Origin: Zhenpiania hominis
GTDB taxonomy: Bacteria > Bacillota > Clostridia > Peptostreptococcales > Anaerovoracaceae
Direction of reading: 5' to 3'
NCBI RefSeq assembly: GCF_014333425.1
Contig: NZ_JACRYT010000006.1
Coordinates: 1-64,000, forward strand
Length of the DNA: 64,000 nucleotides
Positions 1-8,179 of this stretch are shown in pieces. Each line of letters opens with the position of its first letter. The first letter of the stretch is position 1. The notes under the pieces were generated by a model. The model saw nothing but the letters and a program-made list of their open reading frames with translations. It had not been told where the DNA came from and did not search any database. A program made the translations under genes and the position numbers.

Positions 1-173
1 GAAGTGGATGAATAGATAGATTCTATCATTCCGAGCTATTAAATTCCACCCACCTTGTTTAGAATTAATAACTTCCATGTGCACCGAAGAACGGGTGGAT
101 GTTACTTTTACAAGTTACTAGAAAAATCGGAATTGCGTGGAATTTGCGATTTCAGAAAAATAATATTGAAAAG

Positions 174-234
174 AACTGCAAGGTATGGTACTATCGTTAC
201 GTTAGTTTGTCGATTAAGCCGGAACCTTGCAGTT
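174..234 (+). repeat. 11-bp inverted repeat upstream of the glycine riboswitch
   Basis: Positions 174-184 (AACTGCAAGGT) and 224-234 (ACCTTGCAGTT) are perfect complements separated by 39 bases. The arms would form a stable stem in the leader RNA just before the riboswitch. The loop does not match the glycine aptamer consensus, so it is not an obvious second tandem aptamer. No T-run follows, so it is not a standard terminator. A weaker 7-base pair (45-51 with 93-99) lies upstream. I see no gene in bases 1-250. Confidence 0.5.
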
Positions 235-255
235 TTGGCAAGAAGGAAACTAGGA

Positions 256-340
256 TTCTCTGGAGAGTCTCAGCTTTGAGCGCCGAAGGTGTAAGCGAAA
301 GCGGAAGTTTTCGCGATCTCTCAGGCAAAAGGACAGAGCG
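256..340 (+). promoter_or_regulatory. Glycine riboswitch, single aptamer
   Basis: The segment carries the conserved glycine aptamer signatures: GGAGAG near 262, CGCCGAAGG near 281, and the 3-prime core CTCTCAGGCAAAAGGACAG at about 317-336. P1 forms between CTCTG (258-262) and CAGAG (334-338). Only one full aptamer is seen, where many species have two. It precedes an AGCS-family amino acid symporter, so it probably adjusts glycine transport to glycine level. A 9-base copy of the P1 5-prime strand (TTCTCTGGA) recurs at 377-385, just before a terminator, offering an alternative pairing partner. Confidence 0.9.
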
Positions 341-384
341 AATCGTTGATAGGATTATCATTCATAGCTTTGCCTATTCTCTGG

Positions 385-410
385 AAAGTCGAATTGTTCG
401 GCTTTTTTTC
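385..410 (+). terminator. Intrinsic terminator of the glycine riboswitch
   Basis: GTCGAA (388-393) pairs with TTCGGC (397-402) around a TTG loop and is followed by seven T residues. It lies between the aptamer and the symporter start, as expected of an expression platform that works by transcription termination. Confidence 0.8.
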
Positions 411-466
411 TTTGCGTTTAACTGCGCGGGGAATTGAATTTTATTATTATTGAGAGGGTAAAAAAC

Positions 467-1891
467 ATGGAACAACTGAATCACGTTTTGGAAAGTATTG
501 ACAGTATTGTGTGGGGCGTGCCACTGATCGTGCTGATTATGGGTACCGGTATCTTCCTTACCATCAGACTCGGCGTGCTGCAATTCCGTAAACTCGGGAA
601 AGCGCTTAAGTATATGGTAAAAAATGAAGCGGATGGAGAGGGAGAAGTAACCAGCTTCGGAGCGCTGTGTACCGCCATGGCGGCAACCATCGGTACCGGA
701 AACATCGTAGGTGTCGCGACAGCGATTATCGCCGGCGGACCGGGAGCGCTGTTCTGGATGATTTTGGCCGCGTGTCTGGGGATGGCTACGAAATACTCAG
801 AGGGCGTTCTGGCGCTCAAATACCGGGTGCTCAAGCCGGATGGACACGCTCTTGGCGGACCTTTCTACTATATTGAGAATGGAATGGGAAAAAAGTGGAT
901 CTGGCTGGCAAAGCTCTTCGCCATATTCGGAACCTGCGCGGGGCTTCTGGGCATCGGGACGATTACGCAGGTAAACGGAATCGCGACTGCGGCGCAGGGA
1001 TTCTTTGATCCCAACAATGAGAATACCGTGCATCTTTTCGGCAGGGACTATTCTATTTCCATTGTCATTACTGCCGTTGTGGTGGCCTTTTTTACCGCCC
1101 TTGTTGTAATCGGCGGAATTCAAAGAATCGCCAGTGTAACGACGATTGTCGTACCATTTATGGCTATCGGCTACGTGGTGATCTGTGTTTCGATTCTGAT
1201 CGCCAATATTTCGGCGATTCCCCATGTAATAGGTGAAGTATTCGCCAGCGCTTTCGGACTGCGCGCGGTTGCGGGAGGCGCGATCGGCTCTCTTCTGATG
1301 GCAATGCAGATGGGAGTCGCGAGAGGAATCTTTTCCAATGAAGCCGGACTGGGAAGCGCGCCAATCGCGGCCGCCGCGGCGCAGACCAAAGAACCGGTGA
1401 GACAGGGATTGATTTCCATGACAGGAACCTTTATTGACACGGTTATTATCTGTACCATGACGGGTCTTACTCTTATGGTAACCGGAGCCTATGACAGCGC
1501 GCTGGATCAAGGACTGGAAGGCGTGCAGGTGACAGCGCTGGCCTTTGGCAAGGGACTTCCATGGTCTGTGGAAACCGGCTCTTTTGTGATGATGCTGTGC
1601 CTGGTGTTCTTTGCCTTTACCACGATCCTGGGATGGGATTATTACAGCGAACGCTGCCTGGAGTACCTGACAGGAGGCAAAAAAGGAGTCCTTACCACAT
1701 ACAGATGGCTCTATATCCTGGCAGTACTGGCAGGTCCGTTTATCACGGTAAGCGCGGTATGGACCATTGCCGATATCTTTAACGGACTGATGGCCATTCC
1801 GAACCTGATCGCCCTTCTCGCGCTGAACGGTGTGATCGTGGCGGAAACAAGAAGCTATTTCAAGCGCCTTGCTGAAAATCGGCTTGAGTAA
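467..1891 (+). CDS. Sodium:alanine/glycine symporter (AGCS family)
   Basis: A polytopic membrane protein of 474 residues that should move alanine or glycine with sodium across the cytoplasmic membrane. The family motifs are visible: GTGNIVG and GGPGALFWM in the N-terminal third and FSNEAGLGSAP in the middle, with about ten hydrophobic segments. I chose the ATG at 467 because GAGAGGG lies just upstream; the longer frame from 434 has no ribosome site. The glycine riboswitch directly upstream argues that glycine is the substrate. Whether it imports or exports glycine cannot be told from sequence. The length is normal for the family. Confidence 0.92.
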   Translation: MEQLNHVLESIDSIVWGVPLIVLIMGTGIFLTIRLGVLQFRKLGKALKYMVKNEADGEGEVTSFGALCTAMAATIGTGNIVGVATAIIAGGPGALFWMILAACLGMATKYSEGVLALKYRVLKPDGHALGGPFYYIENGMGKKWIWLAKLFAIFGTCAGLLGIGTITQVNGIATAAQGFFDPNNENTVHLFGRDYSISIVITAVVVAFFTALVVIGGIQRIASVTTIVVPFMAIGYVVICVSILIANISAIPHVIGEVFASAFGLRAVAGGAIGSLLMAMQMGVARGIFSNEAGLGSAPIAAAAAQTKEPVRQGLISMTGTFIDTVIICTMTGLTLMVTGAYDSALDQGLEGVQVTALAFGKGLPWSVETGSFVMMLCLVFFAFTTILGWDYYSERCLEYLTGGKKGVLTTYRWLYILAVLAGPFITVSAVWTIADIFNGLMAIPNLIALLALNGVIVAETRSYFKRLAENRLE

Positions 1892-1916
1892 AGATTCGAT
1901 AAAATTTGACATAAGA

Positions 1917-1964
1917 AAAACGGCGGGAGCAGGACAAAAAACGTTCTGACTTTCGCCGTTTTTT
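1917..1964 (+). terminator. Terminator after the AGCS symporter
   Basis: AAAACGGCG (1917-1925) pairs with CGCCGTTTT (1954-1962), with a further inner stem CAGGAC/GTTCTG, and ends in a T-run. Confidence 0.8.
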
Positions 1965-2003
1965 CATATAGATATAAGGACAGACATAAAAGGGGGATAA
2001 ACA

Positions 2004-2261
2004 ATGTTAAATACAGAGGATATCAGAAATAAAGAAGTGATCAATATTTACGACGGAAAGAGTCTGGGCTTTGTCTACGATATTGAGATTAATCTGAAGG
2101 AAGGGAAAATTGAGGGGATTGTGCTGCCGGGAGAGCGCGGGCTGTTTAACCTGTTCGGCAGGGAGAGCGAGGATTTCGTGATAAAGTGGAAGAATGTGAA
2201 AACCGTCGGAGAGGACGTGATCCTGGTAAATGTGCCGACCTCTTTGGAATCCACGACTTAA
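2004..2261 (+). CDS. ymxH: YlmC/YmxH family PRC-barrel sporulation protein
   Basis: A small protein of 85 residues with a PRC-barrel fold, recognised from the N-terminal block [14 protein letters not shown] and the [10 protein letters not shown] segment. Members of the YlmC/YmxH group occur across spore-forming Firmicutes and are linked to sporulation, but the biochemical role is unknown. It starts at an ATG preceded by AAGGGGG. It stands alone between the AGCS terminator and a promoter for nrdR. Confidence 0.8.
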   Translation: MLNTEDIRNKEVINIYDGKSLGFVYDIEINLKEGKIEGIVLPGERGLFNLFGRESEDFVIKWKNVKTVGEDVILVNVPTSLESTT

Positions 2262-2266
2262 AGCAC

Positions 2267-2295
2267 TTGGCAAAAAACACAATATGTAGTAAAAT
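2267..2295 (+). promoter_or_regulatory. Sigma-A promoter of nrdR with an overlapping NrdR-box-like site
   Basis: The -35 is TTGGCA (2267-2272) and the -10 is TAAAAT (2290-2295), with a 17-base spacer. Bases 2277-2292 (ACACAATATGTAGTAA) resemble the NrdR box consensus ACACWATATNTWGTGT except at the 3-prime end. The site covers the spacer and -10, so NrdR may repress its own operon. Only one box is obvious, whereas NrdR usually binds two phased boxes. Confidence 0.55.
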
Positions 2296-2356
2296 CAGAA
2301 TGTCAGGTTACAGAAATAGTAGATATGCAGGAAACAGCTGTGAAAGGAGGGCAAAG

Positions 2357-2863
2357 ATGAAGTGCCCGTTTTGTGAAAACCAGGATACCAGAGTGATTGA
2401 TTCCAGACATACGGAAGATGGACATGCCATCCGCAGAAGACGTGAATGCGATGCCTGCGGAAAGCGGTTTACGACCTATGAGAAAGTGGAAGAAATGATT
2501 CTTATGGTAATAAAAAAAGACGGCCGTCGGGAAGCCTTTGACCGGAACAAGATTATGAATGGAATCATAAAAGCTTGCGAAAAAAGACCGGTTCCCCTGG
2601 CTGAAATTGAAAAGGTGGTAGATGAGATTGAGCGGGGACTCAATAATATGATGGAAAAGGAAGTGGAGAGTACATTCATTGGCGAGTTGATCATGGAACA
2701 GCTGCGCAGGCTGGATGAAGTCGCCTATGTCCGTTTTGCTTCCGTGTACAGACAGTTTACGGACATTAATACTTTTGTGGCTGAAATTGAAAAACTCCTG
2801 ACCAGCAAAAAAAACAATAAAGGAAGCGTATATCATGAAGAAAAAAATTCGAGTAGCGATTGA
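2357..2863 (+). CDS. nrdR: Transcriptional repressor NrdR
   Basis: An ATP/dATP-sensing repressor of ribonucleotide reductase genes, 168 residues. The N-terminal zinc ribbon is visible as CPFC (residues 3-6) and CDAC, followed by the basic stretch RRRREC and an ATP-cone domain (about residues 45-140). The start at 2357 has GAAAGGAGGG upstream; the frame stays open back to 2186 but without family similarity. The C-terminus extends past the usual end and overlaps cmk by 29 bases, which suggests translational coupling. A possible NrdR site in its own promoter suggests autoregulation. No ribonucleotide reductase gene is in the window. Confidence 0.93.
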   Translation: MKCPFCENQDTRVIDSRHTEDGHAIRRRRECDACGKRFTTYEKVEEMILMVIKKDGRREAFDRNKIMNGIIKACEKRPVPLAEIEKVVDEIERGLNNMMEKEVESTFIGELIMEQLRRLDEVAYVRFASVYRQFTDINTFVAEIEKLLTSKKNNKGSVYHEEKNSSSD

Positions 2864-3500
2864 CGGCCCCAGCGGCGCGGGAAAGAGTACGATCGCAAAG
2901 GCAGTCGCCAGAGAACTGGGAATCGATTATATTGATACAGGCGCCATGTATCGGGCAGTAGGATATAAGACGATCCGCTGTGGAGTGGATCCGGATGACG
3001 CGCAGGCTATAAAGGAGATGCTGGATCATACGGAGATTGATTTTTCCGGAGGTAATATTATTCTGGATGGCGTGATCATCAATGACAAAATCCGTACGCC
3101 GGAGATTTCAAAGAGGGCTTCGGAGTGTTCCGCTCTGGCGGATGTAAGAGAAAAACTGGTGCAGCTTCAGCGGCAGATGGGACAGGCTAAGAGCGTTATT
3201 ATGGATGGACGGGATATCGGAAGCAATGTGCTGAAAGACGCGGAATATAAATTCTTTCTGACTGCCTCGGCCGAGGAGCGCGCGCGGCGTCGGTTTGAAG
3301 AATTGAAGGAAAAGGGGCAGCCGGTTGAATACGGGCAAATCCTTTCCGATATCCGGCAGAGAGATCATAAGGATATGACAAGAGAGCTGAATCCGCTTTG
3401 CAAAGCGGAGGATGCGCTGGAGGTGGATTCCACCGAAATGGGAATTGAAGAAGTAACACAATTTATATTAAAGGAGATAGAGAAAACATGGCAACAGTAA
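2835..3500 (+). CDS. cmk: Cytidylate kinase
   Basis: Phosphorylates CMP and dCMP to the diphosphates using ATP, in the cytoplasm. The P-loop GPSGAGKST sits near residues 11-19 and the [10 protein letters not shown] motif near 31-40. The [10 protein letters not shown] motif and the lid with RRRFEE also fit. Its 221 residues are normal for the family. It overlaps nrdR upstream and the DUF1015 gene downstream by 13 bases, so the three form one tightly packed operon tied to nucleotide supply. Confidence 0.95.
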   Translation: MKKKIRVAIDGPSGAGKSTIAKAVARELGIDYIDTGAMYRAVGYKTIRCGVDPDDAQAIKEMLDHTEIDFSGGNIILDGVIINDKIRTPEISKRASECSALADVREKLVQLQRQMGQAKSVIMDGRDIGSNVLKDAEYKFFLTASAEERARRRFEELKEKGQPVEYGQILSDIRQRDHKDMTRELNPLCKAEDALEVDSTEMGIEEVTQFILKEIEKTWQQ

Positions 3501-4729
3501 GACCTTTCAGAGCGGTTCGTCCGGCTCAGAAATACGCGGATAAAGTTGTTTCCCTGCCCTATGACGTTATGAACCGGCAGGAAGCGGAAAAAATGGCAGA
3601 GGGAAACCCATACAGCTTCCTCCATATCTGCCGCTCGGAAATTGATCTTCCGAATCAGAAAGATCCTTATGACAGGAGCGTTTATGAAAAGGCAAAGCAG
3701 AATATCGGGGATTTTCTGAACAAGGGCGTGTTCATCCAGGACGAGGAACCGGCCCTTTATATCTACCGGCAGGTGATGGACGGGCGCGTACAGACGGGAA
3801 TCGCGGCCACCGTATCGGTGGATGAATATCAGAACAATACCATTAAAAAGCACGAATTTACCAGAGTGGAAAAGGAGCAGGATCGGATTAACCACTTCGA
3901 CATCTGCGACGCCAACACGGAGCCGGTTTTTCTGACTTATCGGGATGACAAGCGAATCCGCCTGTTGATCGAAGGCTGGATCGCGGAAAACAAACCGGTC
4001 TACGATCTGGAGACAGAAGACGGAATTCGTCATACCCTTTGGGTGATCGACGATGCGGAGCGAATCGGACATATTACAGAGCTTTTTGAAGAAATTCCGT
4101 CCCTTTATATTGCTGACGGACACCACAGGAGCGCTTCCGCCTGCAAGGTCGGGCTGAAGAGGAGAGAAGAACATCCTGACTACACAGGAGAAGAAGAGTT
4201 TAACTTCTTTATGGCGGTACTGTTTCCGGATGCGGACCTGCATATTTTTGATTACAACCGGGTAGTAAAGGATCTGAACGGCAATACGGTGGAGAGTTTT
4301 ATGGCAAAGGTAAAGGAGGCCGGATTTAAGATCGATAAAAAGGGAGAGGATATTTACTATCCGGAAACGAAGCACTGCTTCTCTATGTATCTGGAAGGAA
4401 GCTGGTATCGGCTGACGGCAAAGCCGGAGATCATTCCGGATCACGTAATTGATTCCTTGGATGTGGCGATTCTGCAGAACCGGATTCTGGAACCGATTCT
4501 GGGAATAGAGGATCCGCGTACGGACAAGAGAATTGACTTTGTGGGCGGAATCCGGGGACTGGAGGAACTGGAAAAGCGCTGTCATGAAGATATGAAAGTA
4601 GCGTTTGCCGTCTATCCGGTAGAAATTACAGATCTGCTGAATGTTTCCGATAACGATATGGTAATGCCGCCGAAGTCCACTTGGTTTGAGCCAAAGCTGG
4701 GAAGCGGATTATTTATCCATATGCTGTAA
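3488..4729 (+). CDS. DUF1015 family protein
   Basis: A cytoplasmic protein of 413 residues that matches the DUF1015 family. Seen in the sequence are the N-terminal FRAVRPAQKYADKVVSLPYDV block and the central motif YIADGHHRSASA (about residue 210). That motif recalls the ParB/SerK nucleotide-binding fold, and some family members sit beside serine biosynthesis genes, but no reaction is established for this one. Here it is co-transcribed with nrdR and cmk and ends at a strong terminator, so its context gives no clear substrate. Confidence 0.85.
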   Translation: MATVRPFRAVRPAQKYADKVVSLPYDVMNRQEAEKMAEGNPYSFLHICRSEIDLPNQKDPYDRSVYEKAKQNIGDFLNKGVFIQDEEPALYIYRQVMDGRVQTGIAATVSVDEYQNNTIKKHEFTRVEKEQDRINHFDICDANTEPVFLTYRDDKRIRLLIEGWIAENKPVYDLETEDGIRHTLWVIDDAERIGHITELFEEIPSLYIADGHHRSASACKVGLKRREEHPDYTGEEEFNFFMAVLFPDADLHIFDYNRVVKDLNGNTVESFMAKVKEAGFKIDKKGEDIYYPETKHCFSMYLEGSWYRLTAKPEIIPDHVIDSLDVAILQNRILEPILGIEDPRTDKRIDFVGGIRGLEELEKRCHEDMKVAFAVYPVEITDLLNVSDNDMVMPPKSTWFEPKLGSGLFIHML

Positions 4730-4741
4730 CCGGACGTGAAT

Positions 4742-4786
4742 AAACACTCCTGAAAGGGAAATACTACCTTTGAGGAGTGTTTTTTA
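4742..4786 (+). terminator. Terminator whose 3-prime arm contains the ribosome site of the next gene
   Basis: AAACACTCC (4742-4750) pairs with GGAGTGTTT (4774-4782), with an inner AAAGG/CCTTT stem, followed by T residues. It ends the nrdR-cmk-DUF1015 operon. The right arm (GAGGAG, 4772-4777) is also the only ribosome site for the PBP gene starting at 4789. Read-through RNA would therefore hide that site. Confidence 0.75.
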
Positions 4787-4788
4787 TT

Positions 4789-6408
4789 ATGAAAAAACGG
4801 ATATTTGCGGTAGGGATTTTGTTGGGGACAGCGTTATTTCTCCTGGCAGGGCGTCTGTTTTATATTCAGATTATTGGCCATAGGGATTTATCACAGGCTG
4901 CCGGAATACAGCAGCAGATTTCTCTGGAGGGAGCGAATTCCAGAGGGCTTATTTATGATCGAAACGGTACCCCTTTGGTGGGAAATAACCAGGAATATAT
5001 TTTTATTATACGAGAAGAGCAGTTTGATGGAGAAACGATGAATGCTTTGAATGAATTAAAAGCCAGGGAGATTCAGAATCGCGGGAGCGGATATCGGGTT
5101 TTTTCCTCAGAGCGGTATGATAAATCCATCGGGCAGCGCTTGATTCGCAATTCTTCCGCTTACATTTTGGAGGCGGGGAGACGCTACAGCAAGCAGCAGA
5201 CGGCAGCCCATCTTCTGGGGTATGTCAACCCGCAGGATCAGAGCGGAGCATCGGGGCTGGAGCTGATGTGCGATGAAGAGCTATCCCTTCTTAATAAAAA
5301 AATCTCCGCGAGCGCGGATGTACGGGGAAACCTTCTTCAGGGAAGAGGGTTGGTGGTTTCATCTGCTAGAGAAGATGATTCTTATGTGAAGAAAGGCATT
5401 GTCACAACATTAGACGCGGGACTGCAGGGAAAAATAGAAGAAATTTTAAAAAAATCTCCCAAAGATGGAGCGGTTGTAGTCCTGAAAAGCGGTACAGGTG
5501 AAATTGTGGCTTCTGCCAGCACGCCAGGCTTTGATCCGTCTAATATCAATGAATATATGGAAAGTGGAAGCGACGAACTGGTTAATAAAGTGACACAGGG
5601 AGAATATCCGCCGGGATCGATTTTTAAAATTGTGGTAGCGGCAGCGGCGCTTGAGAAGGGAATCGAACCTGAGTCTGTCTGGCAATGCGAGGGCTATGAG
5701 ATTGTAAACGGAAAACGGGTAAACTGCAAAACAGGAGGTGAAGACGGGCATGGAACGATTACCTTCCAGGAGGCTTTTGCTCAGTCTTGTAACTCTGCGT
5801 TTATTCAAATTACGCAAAAGGTCGGAGCAGAAGCAGTACTTGATATGGCGCAGAGAATGGGTCTCGGAGAGGAGGCTCTTTCCGGTTATCCGGATGAAAA
5901 GTCCGGTAATCTGATGACCGCGCGGCAGTCGGCAGGGGCGGCAATTGCCAATCTTGCTATCGGACAGGGGGAAACACTGATGACGCCTCTGCAGGCCGCA
6001 AGAATGACCAACATTATTGCCTCTGACGGCGTTGATCCGGGGGTACATCTTGTCCTGGAAGAAGGGGAAGTGGTCGCCGCGGCGGCACCGGTTTCCGTAT
6101 TAGATAAAGAAACAACGGAAAAGCTCAAAAAGATGATGGCACAGACGATAATCAGCGGCTCCGGAAAGACACTAAGTGCTGAGACTTCCATGGCAGCCAA
6201 AACCGGATCCGCAGAAAGCTCTATGGGCGGAGAGGATGTAGTACACGGCTGGATTACAGGCTTCGCGCCGGCGGAGAAGCCCGAGTATACAATTACGGTG
6301 TTCATAGAAGACGGGGAATCCGGCAGCGGTTCCGCCGGGCCTATTTTTGCTCAGACTGCGCAATACCTGAGTGATTCGAAAAGCTTTGAGCAACCCTTTT
6401 CATTTTAA
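4789..6408 (+). CDS. Penicillin-binding transpeptidase, FtsI/SpoVD-like class B PBP
   Basis: A class B penicillin-binding protein of 539 residues that should crosslink peptidoglycan outside the membrane. It has one N-terminal membrane anchor (about residues 5-25), a dimerisation module with SRGLIYDRNGTPL, and a transpeptidase domain. Active-site motifs are complete: the Ser nucleophile in GSIFK (Ser277), SCN (333-335) and KTG (471-473). It is short and has no PASTA domains, so it is closer to the compact spore or elongation types than to a full FtsI. ATG 4789 was preferred over GTG 4777 because the GAGGAG site suits it. The specific division, elongation or spore role is unresolved. Confidence 0.85.
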   Translation: MKKRIFAVGILLGTALFLLAGRLFYIQIIGHRDLSQAAGIQQQISLEGANSRGLIYDRNGTPLVGNNQEYIFIIREEQFDGETMNALNELKAREIQNRGSGYRVFSSERYDKSIGQRLIRNSSAYILEAGRRYSKQQTAAHLLGYVNPQDQSGASGLELMCDEELSLLNKKISASADVRGNLLQGRGLVVSSAREDDSYVKKGIVTTLDAGLQGKIEEILKKSPKDGAVVVLKSGTGEIVASASTPGFDPSNINEYMESGSDELVNKVTQGEYPPGSIFKIVVAAAALEKGIEPESVWQCEGYEIVNGKRVNCKTGGEDGHGTITFQEAFAQSCNSAFIQITQKVGAEAVLDMAQRMGLGEEALSGYPDEKSGNLMTARQSAGAAIANLAIGQGETLMTPLQAARMTNIIASDGVDPGVHLVLEEGEVVAAAAPVSVLDKETTEKLKKMMAQTIISGSGKTLSAETSMAAKTGSAESSMGGEDVVHGWITGFAPAEKPEYTITVFIEDGESGSGSAGPIFAQTAQYLSDSKSFEQPFSF

Positions 6409-6424
6409 AAGTATATGGTTGAAC

Positions 6425-6462
6425 AGGAAAAAGGACCGCAGCTCATGGGCTGTCGGTCCTTT
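6425..6462 (-). terminator. Terminator of sigK, shared with the convergent PBP gene
   Basis: AAAGGACCG (6430-6438) pairs with CGGTCCTTT (6454-6462). Read on the minus strand, the stem is followed by TTTTTCC, a proper U-tract for sigK. The stem overlaps the last sigK codons. It could also slow plus-strand transcripts from the PBP gene. Confidence 0.7.
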
Positions 6463-7087
6463 CCAGTTTGAGTGCTTCCCGCAGCTTTAAAAGCGCTCTT
6501 TTTTCAATACGGGAGACGTAAGAACGGCTGATTTTCAGCGAAGCCGCAACTTCTCTTTGAGTTTTCGGGCGGCGGCCGAAAATGCCGTATCGGTTTAAAA
6601 TAACTGTTTTTTCTCTTTCGTCCAGGACTTGATCCAGGGCTTTTGTCAGCTTTGAAATCTGGATTTTCAGACTAATATCATCTAAAATCGCGTCCGGGTC
6701 AGTTCCCAGAATATCATTAAAGCTGATCTCATTGCCGTCTTTGTCAACTCCAATAGGCACGGAAAGGGAAACTTCCGCTTTGTTTTTTTTCGAAGCCCTG
6801 ATACTCATCAGAATTTCGTTTTCAATGCATTTCGCGGCATACGTGGCAAGGCGGGTTGCCTTTTTGCTGCTGTACGTACTGACCGCTTTTATGAGGCCGA
6901 TGGTTCCGATGGAAATTAAATCATCCGTCTGGTAACCGGAGCCCGTATATTTTTTCGCAATGTGGGCAACAAGCCGCAGATTGCGTTCGATCAGAATATC
7001 CTTTGCATCCTTATCTCCGGATTCATAAAGAGATATGTAGTATTCCTCCTCTTTTGCGGTTAATGGTTTCGGAAAGGAAACGCTCAT
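6443..7087 (-). CDS. sigK: Sporulation sigma factor SigK, without pro-sequence
   Basis: A sigma-70 family factor of 214 residues for late mother-cell transcription. Region 2 shows NLRLVAHIAKKY, DLISIGTIGLIKA and TYAAKCIENEIL. Region 4 ends with SRSYVSRIEKRALLKLRE, a close SigK signature. The protein begins at FPKPLTAKEEEYY, which corresponds to the mature Bacillus SigK after removal of about 20 residues. So there is no inhibitory pro-peptide, as known in Clostridioides difficile. The gene is continuous, with no skin element. Activity is probably set at transcription. Confidence 0.9.
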   Translation of the reverse strand: MSVSFPKPLTAKEEEYYISLYESGDKDAKDILIERNLRLVAHIAKKYTGSGYQTDDLISIGTIGLIKAVSTYSSKKATRLATYAAKCIENEILMSIRASKKNKAEVSLSVPIGVDKDGNEISFNDILGTDPDAILDDISLKIQISKLTKALDQVLDEREKTVILNRYGIFGRRPKTQREVAASLKISRSYVSRIEKRALLKLREALKLERTDSP

Positions 7088-7096
7088 TATGTAACC

Positions 7097-7136
7097 CCCC
7101 TCTATAGTTTCTTACTATATGCGAAACCAAGAGGGG
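7097..7136 (-). promoter_or_regulatory. Possible mother-cell promoter of sigK within a dyad
   Basis: On the minus strand CATATAGTA (7121 down to 7113) fits the -10 pattern CATANNNTA used by SigE and SigK, a few bases ahead of sigK. It lies in the centre of an interrupted palindrome: CCCCTCT (7097-7103) with AGAGGGG (7130-7136), and GTTTC with GAAAC inside. The dyad could be an operator. The -35 is not convincing. Confidence 0.35.
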
Positions 7137-7167
7137 AAGTGCCTGACCCAGGCGAAAGTGCATGGTC

Positions 7168-7329
7168 CTATTTACACGTAAAAGACAGGCAGTCTGTGCA
7201 CTGATCCTGTTTCGGCGCGGCTTCGTGGGTTCCCACTGTAATGCAGTCTAAAGAGCAGTAGTTCTGCGCTCCCGCGTGATGGGAACACTGTGCTACCGTA
7301 CATTTGATGCTTTCATTAATACGATTCAT
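7168..7329 (-). CDS. DUF1540 small cysteine-rich protein
   Basis: A 53-residue protein. It has eight-odd conserved positions typical of DUF1540: CTVAQCSHH near the N-terminus, YCSLDCI in the middle, and CTDCLSFTC at the end, giving pairs of cysteines suited to metal binding. The ATG is preceded by AGGAGGT at the right distance. Such proteins are frequent in Clostridia and Bacilli, often near sporulation genes, but have no known function. It is read away from radC and toward sigK. Confidence 0.85.
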   Translation of the reverse strand: MNRINESIKCTVAQCSHHAGAQNYCSLDCITVGTHEAAPKQDQCTDCLSFTCK

Positions 7330-7459
7330 TGTTTTTCAACCTCCTTTTTGCTTTCAATGATAGTATGGCTGATAACGGAGAAAATATGATAAGAAAATGA
7401 TTGAATAAAAAATACAAAAATAGTAAAATTTACTAAAAAATAAAAGGGGGACACTAAAT

Positions 7460-8137
7460 ATGAGAATCCAAGGTATGCCCAAGGAAGAACGGCCAAGAGA
7501 AAAGATGATTTTCGCGGGAAAGGAAGCGCTTTCCAATTCAGAGCTTTTAGCGATTTTACTGCGGGCAGGAACAAAAAACAAATCTGCGTTACAAATCGCG
7601 GCGGAAATCCTATCACAGAATGAAAGCGGTATTTTGTACTTGGAAAGCTGCAGCCCGGAGGAACTCAGCGAGATAAAAGGTGTAGGAATGGCGAAAGCCT
7701 GTCAGATTCTGGCCGCGGTTGAACTGGGAAAGCGAATCGCTTCACATCCGCCGAAAGTCAGAAAAGAAATTGAAAATCCTGACGATATCGTGCAACTTTT
7801 TATGGGAAAAATGAGATACTATAAAAAGGAACATTTTAAAGTGCTGCTCATTAACGCAAAAGGGGAAATTTTAGAAGAGCATGAGGTTTCTATCGGCGAT
7901 TTATGCTCCACGCCGGTACATCCCAGAGAAGTGTTCTGTCAGGCGATCAAAAGGAGCGCGGCGGCGGTACTTTTTGTACACAATCATCCCAGCGGCGATC
8001 CGACGCCCAGCAGGCAGGACGTGGAGACTACAAAGAGGTTGCTAGAAGCAGCAAAAATTTTGGGTATACGGGTTTTGGATCATATTATTATTGGAGACGG
8101 TGCATACATAAGCCTGCGAAAAAAGGGGCTGATGTAA
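7460..8137 (+). CDS. radC: RadC family JAB/MPN domain protein
   Basis: A 225-residue RadC protein. It begins with a helix-hairpin-helix region (about residues 1-80: PREKMIFAGKEALSNSELLAILLRAGT, in part) and ends in an MPN domain with the metal motif HNHPSGDPTPS followed by D. The fold predicts a metalloprotease or nuclease-like site, but the old DNA-repair assignment of RadC is doubtful. Its place directly before mreC is the usual Firmicute arrangement except that mreB is absent. Confidence 0.92.
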   Translation: MRIQGMPKEERPREKMIFAGKEALSNSELLAILLRAGTKNKSALQIAAEILSQNESGILYLESCSPEELSEIKGVGMAKACQILAAVELGKRIASHPPKVRKEIENPDDIVQLFMGKMRYYKKEHFKVLLINAKGEILEEHEVSIGDLCSTPVHPREVFCQAIKRSAAAVLFVHNHPSGDPTPSRQDVETTKRLLEAAKILGIRVLDHIIIGDGAYISLRKKGLM

Positions 8138-8179
8138 AGTTAGAAAAAGCCGGAACACGGCAAAGGGATCGGGGAATTT

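Noticed and set aside
45..99. Possible T-box leader (GGGTGGA at 93-99)
   Set aside because: No matching T-box core, specifier stem or terminator was seen; the glycine riboswitch explains the leader.
55..437. Short open frames before the AGCS symporter
   Set aside because: They run through the glycine riboswitch and its terminator and lack ribosome sites.
6443..7087. A skin-type element interrupting sigK
   Set aside because: The reading frame is continuous across regions 2 to 4.
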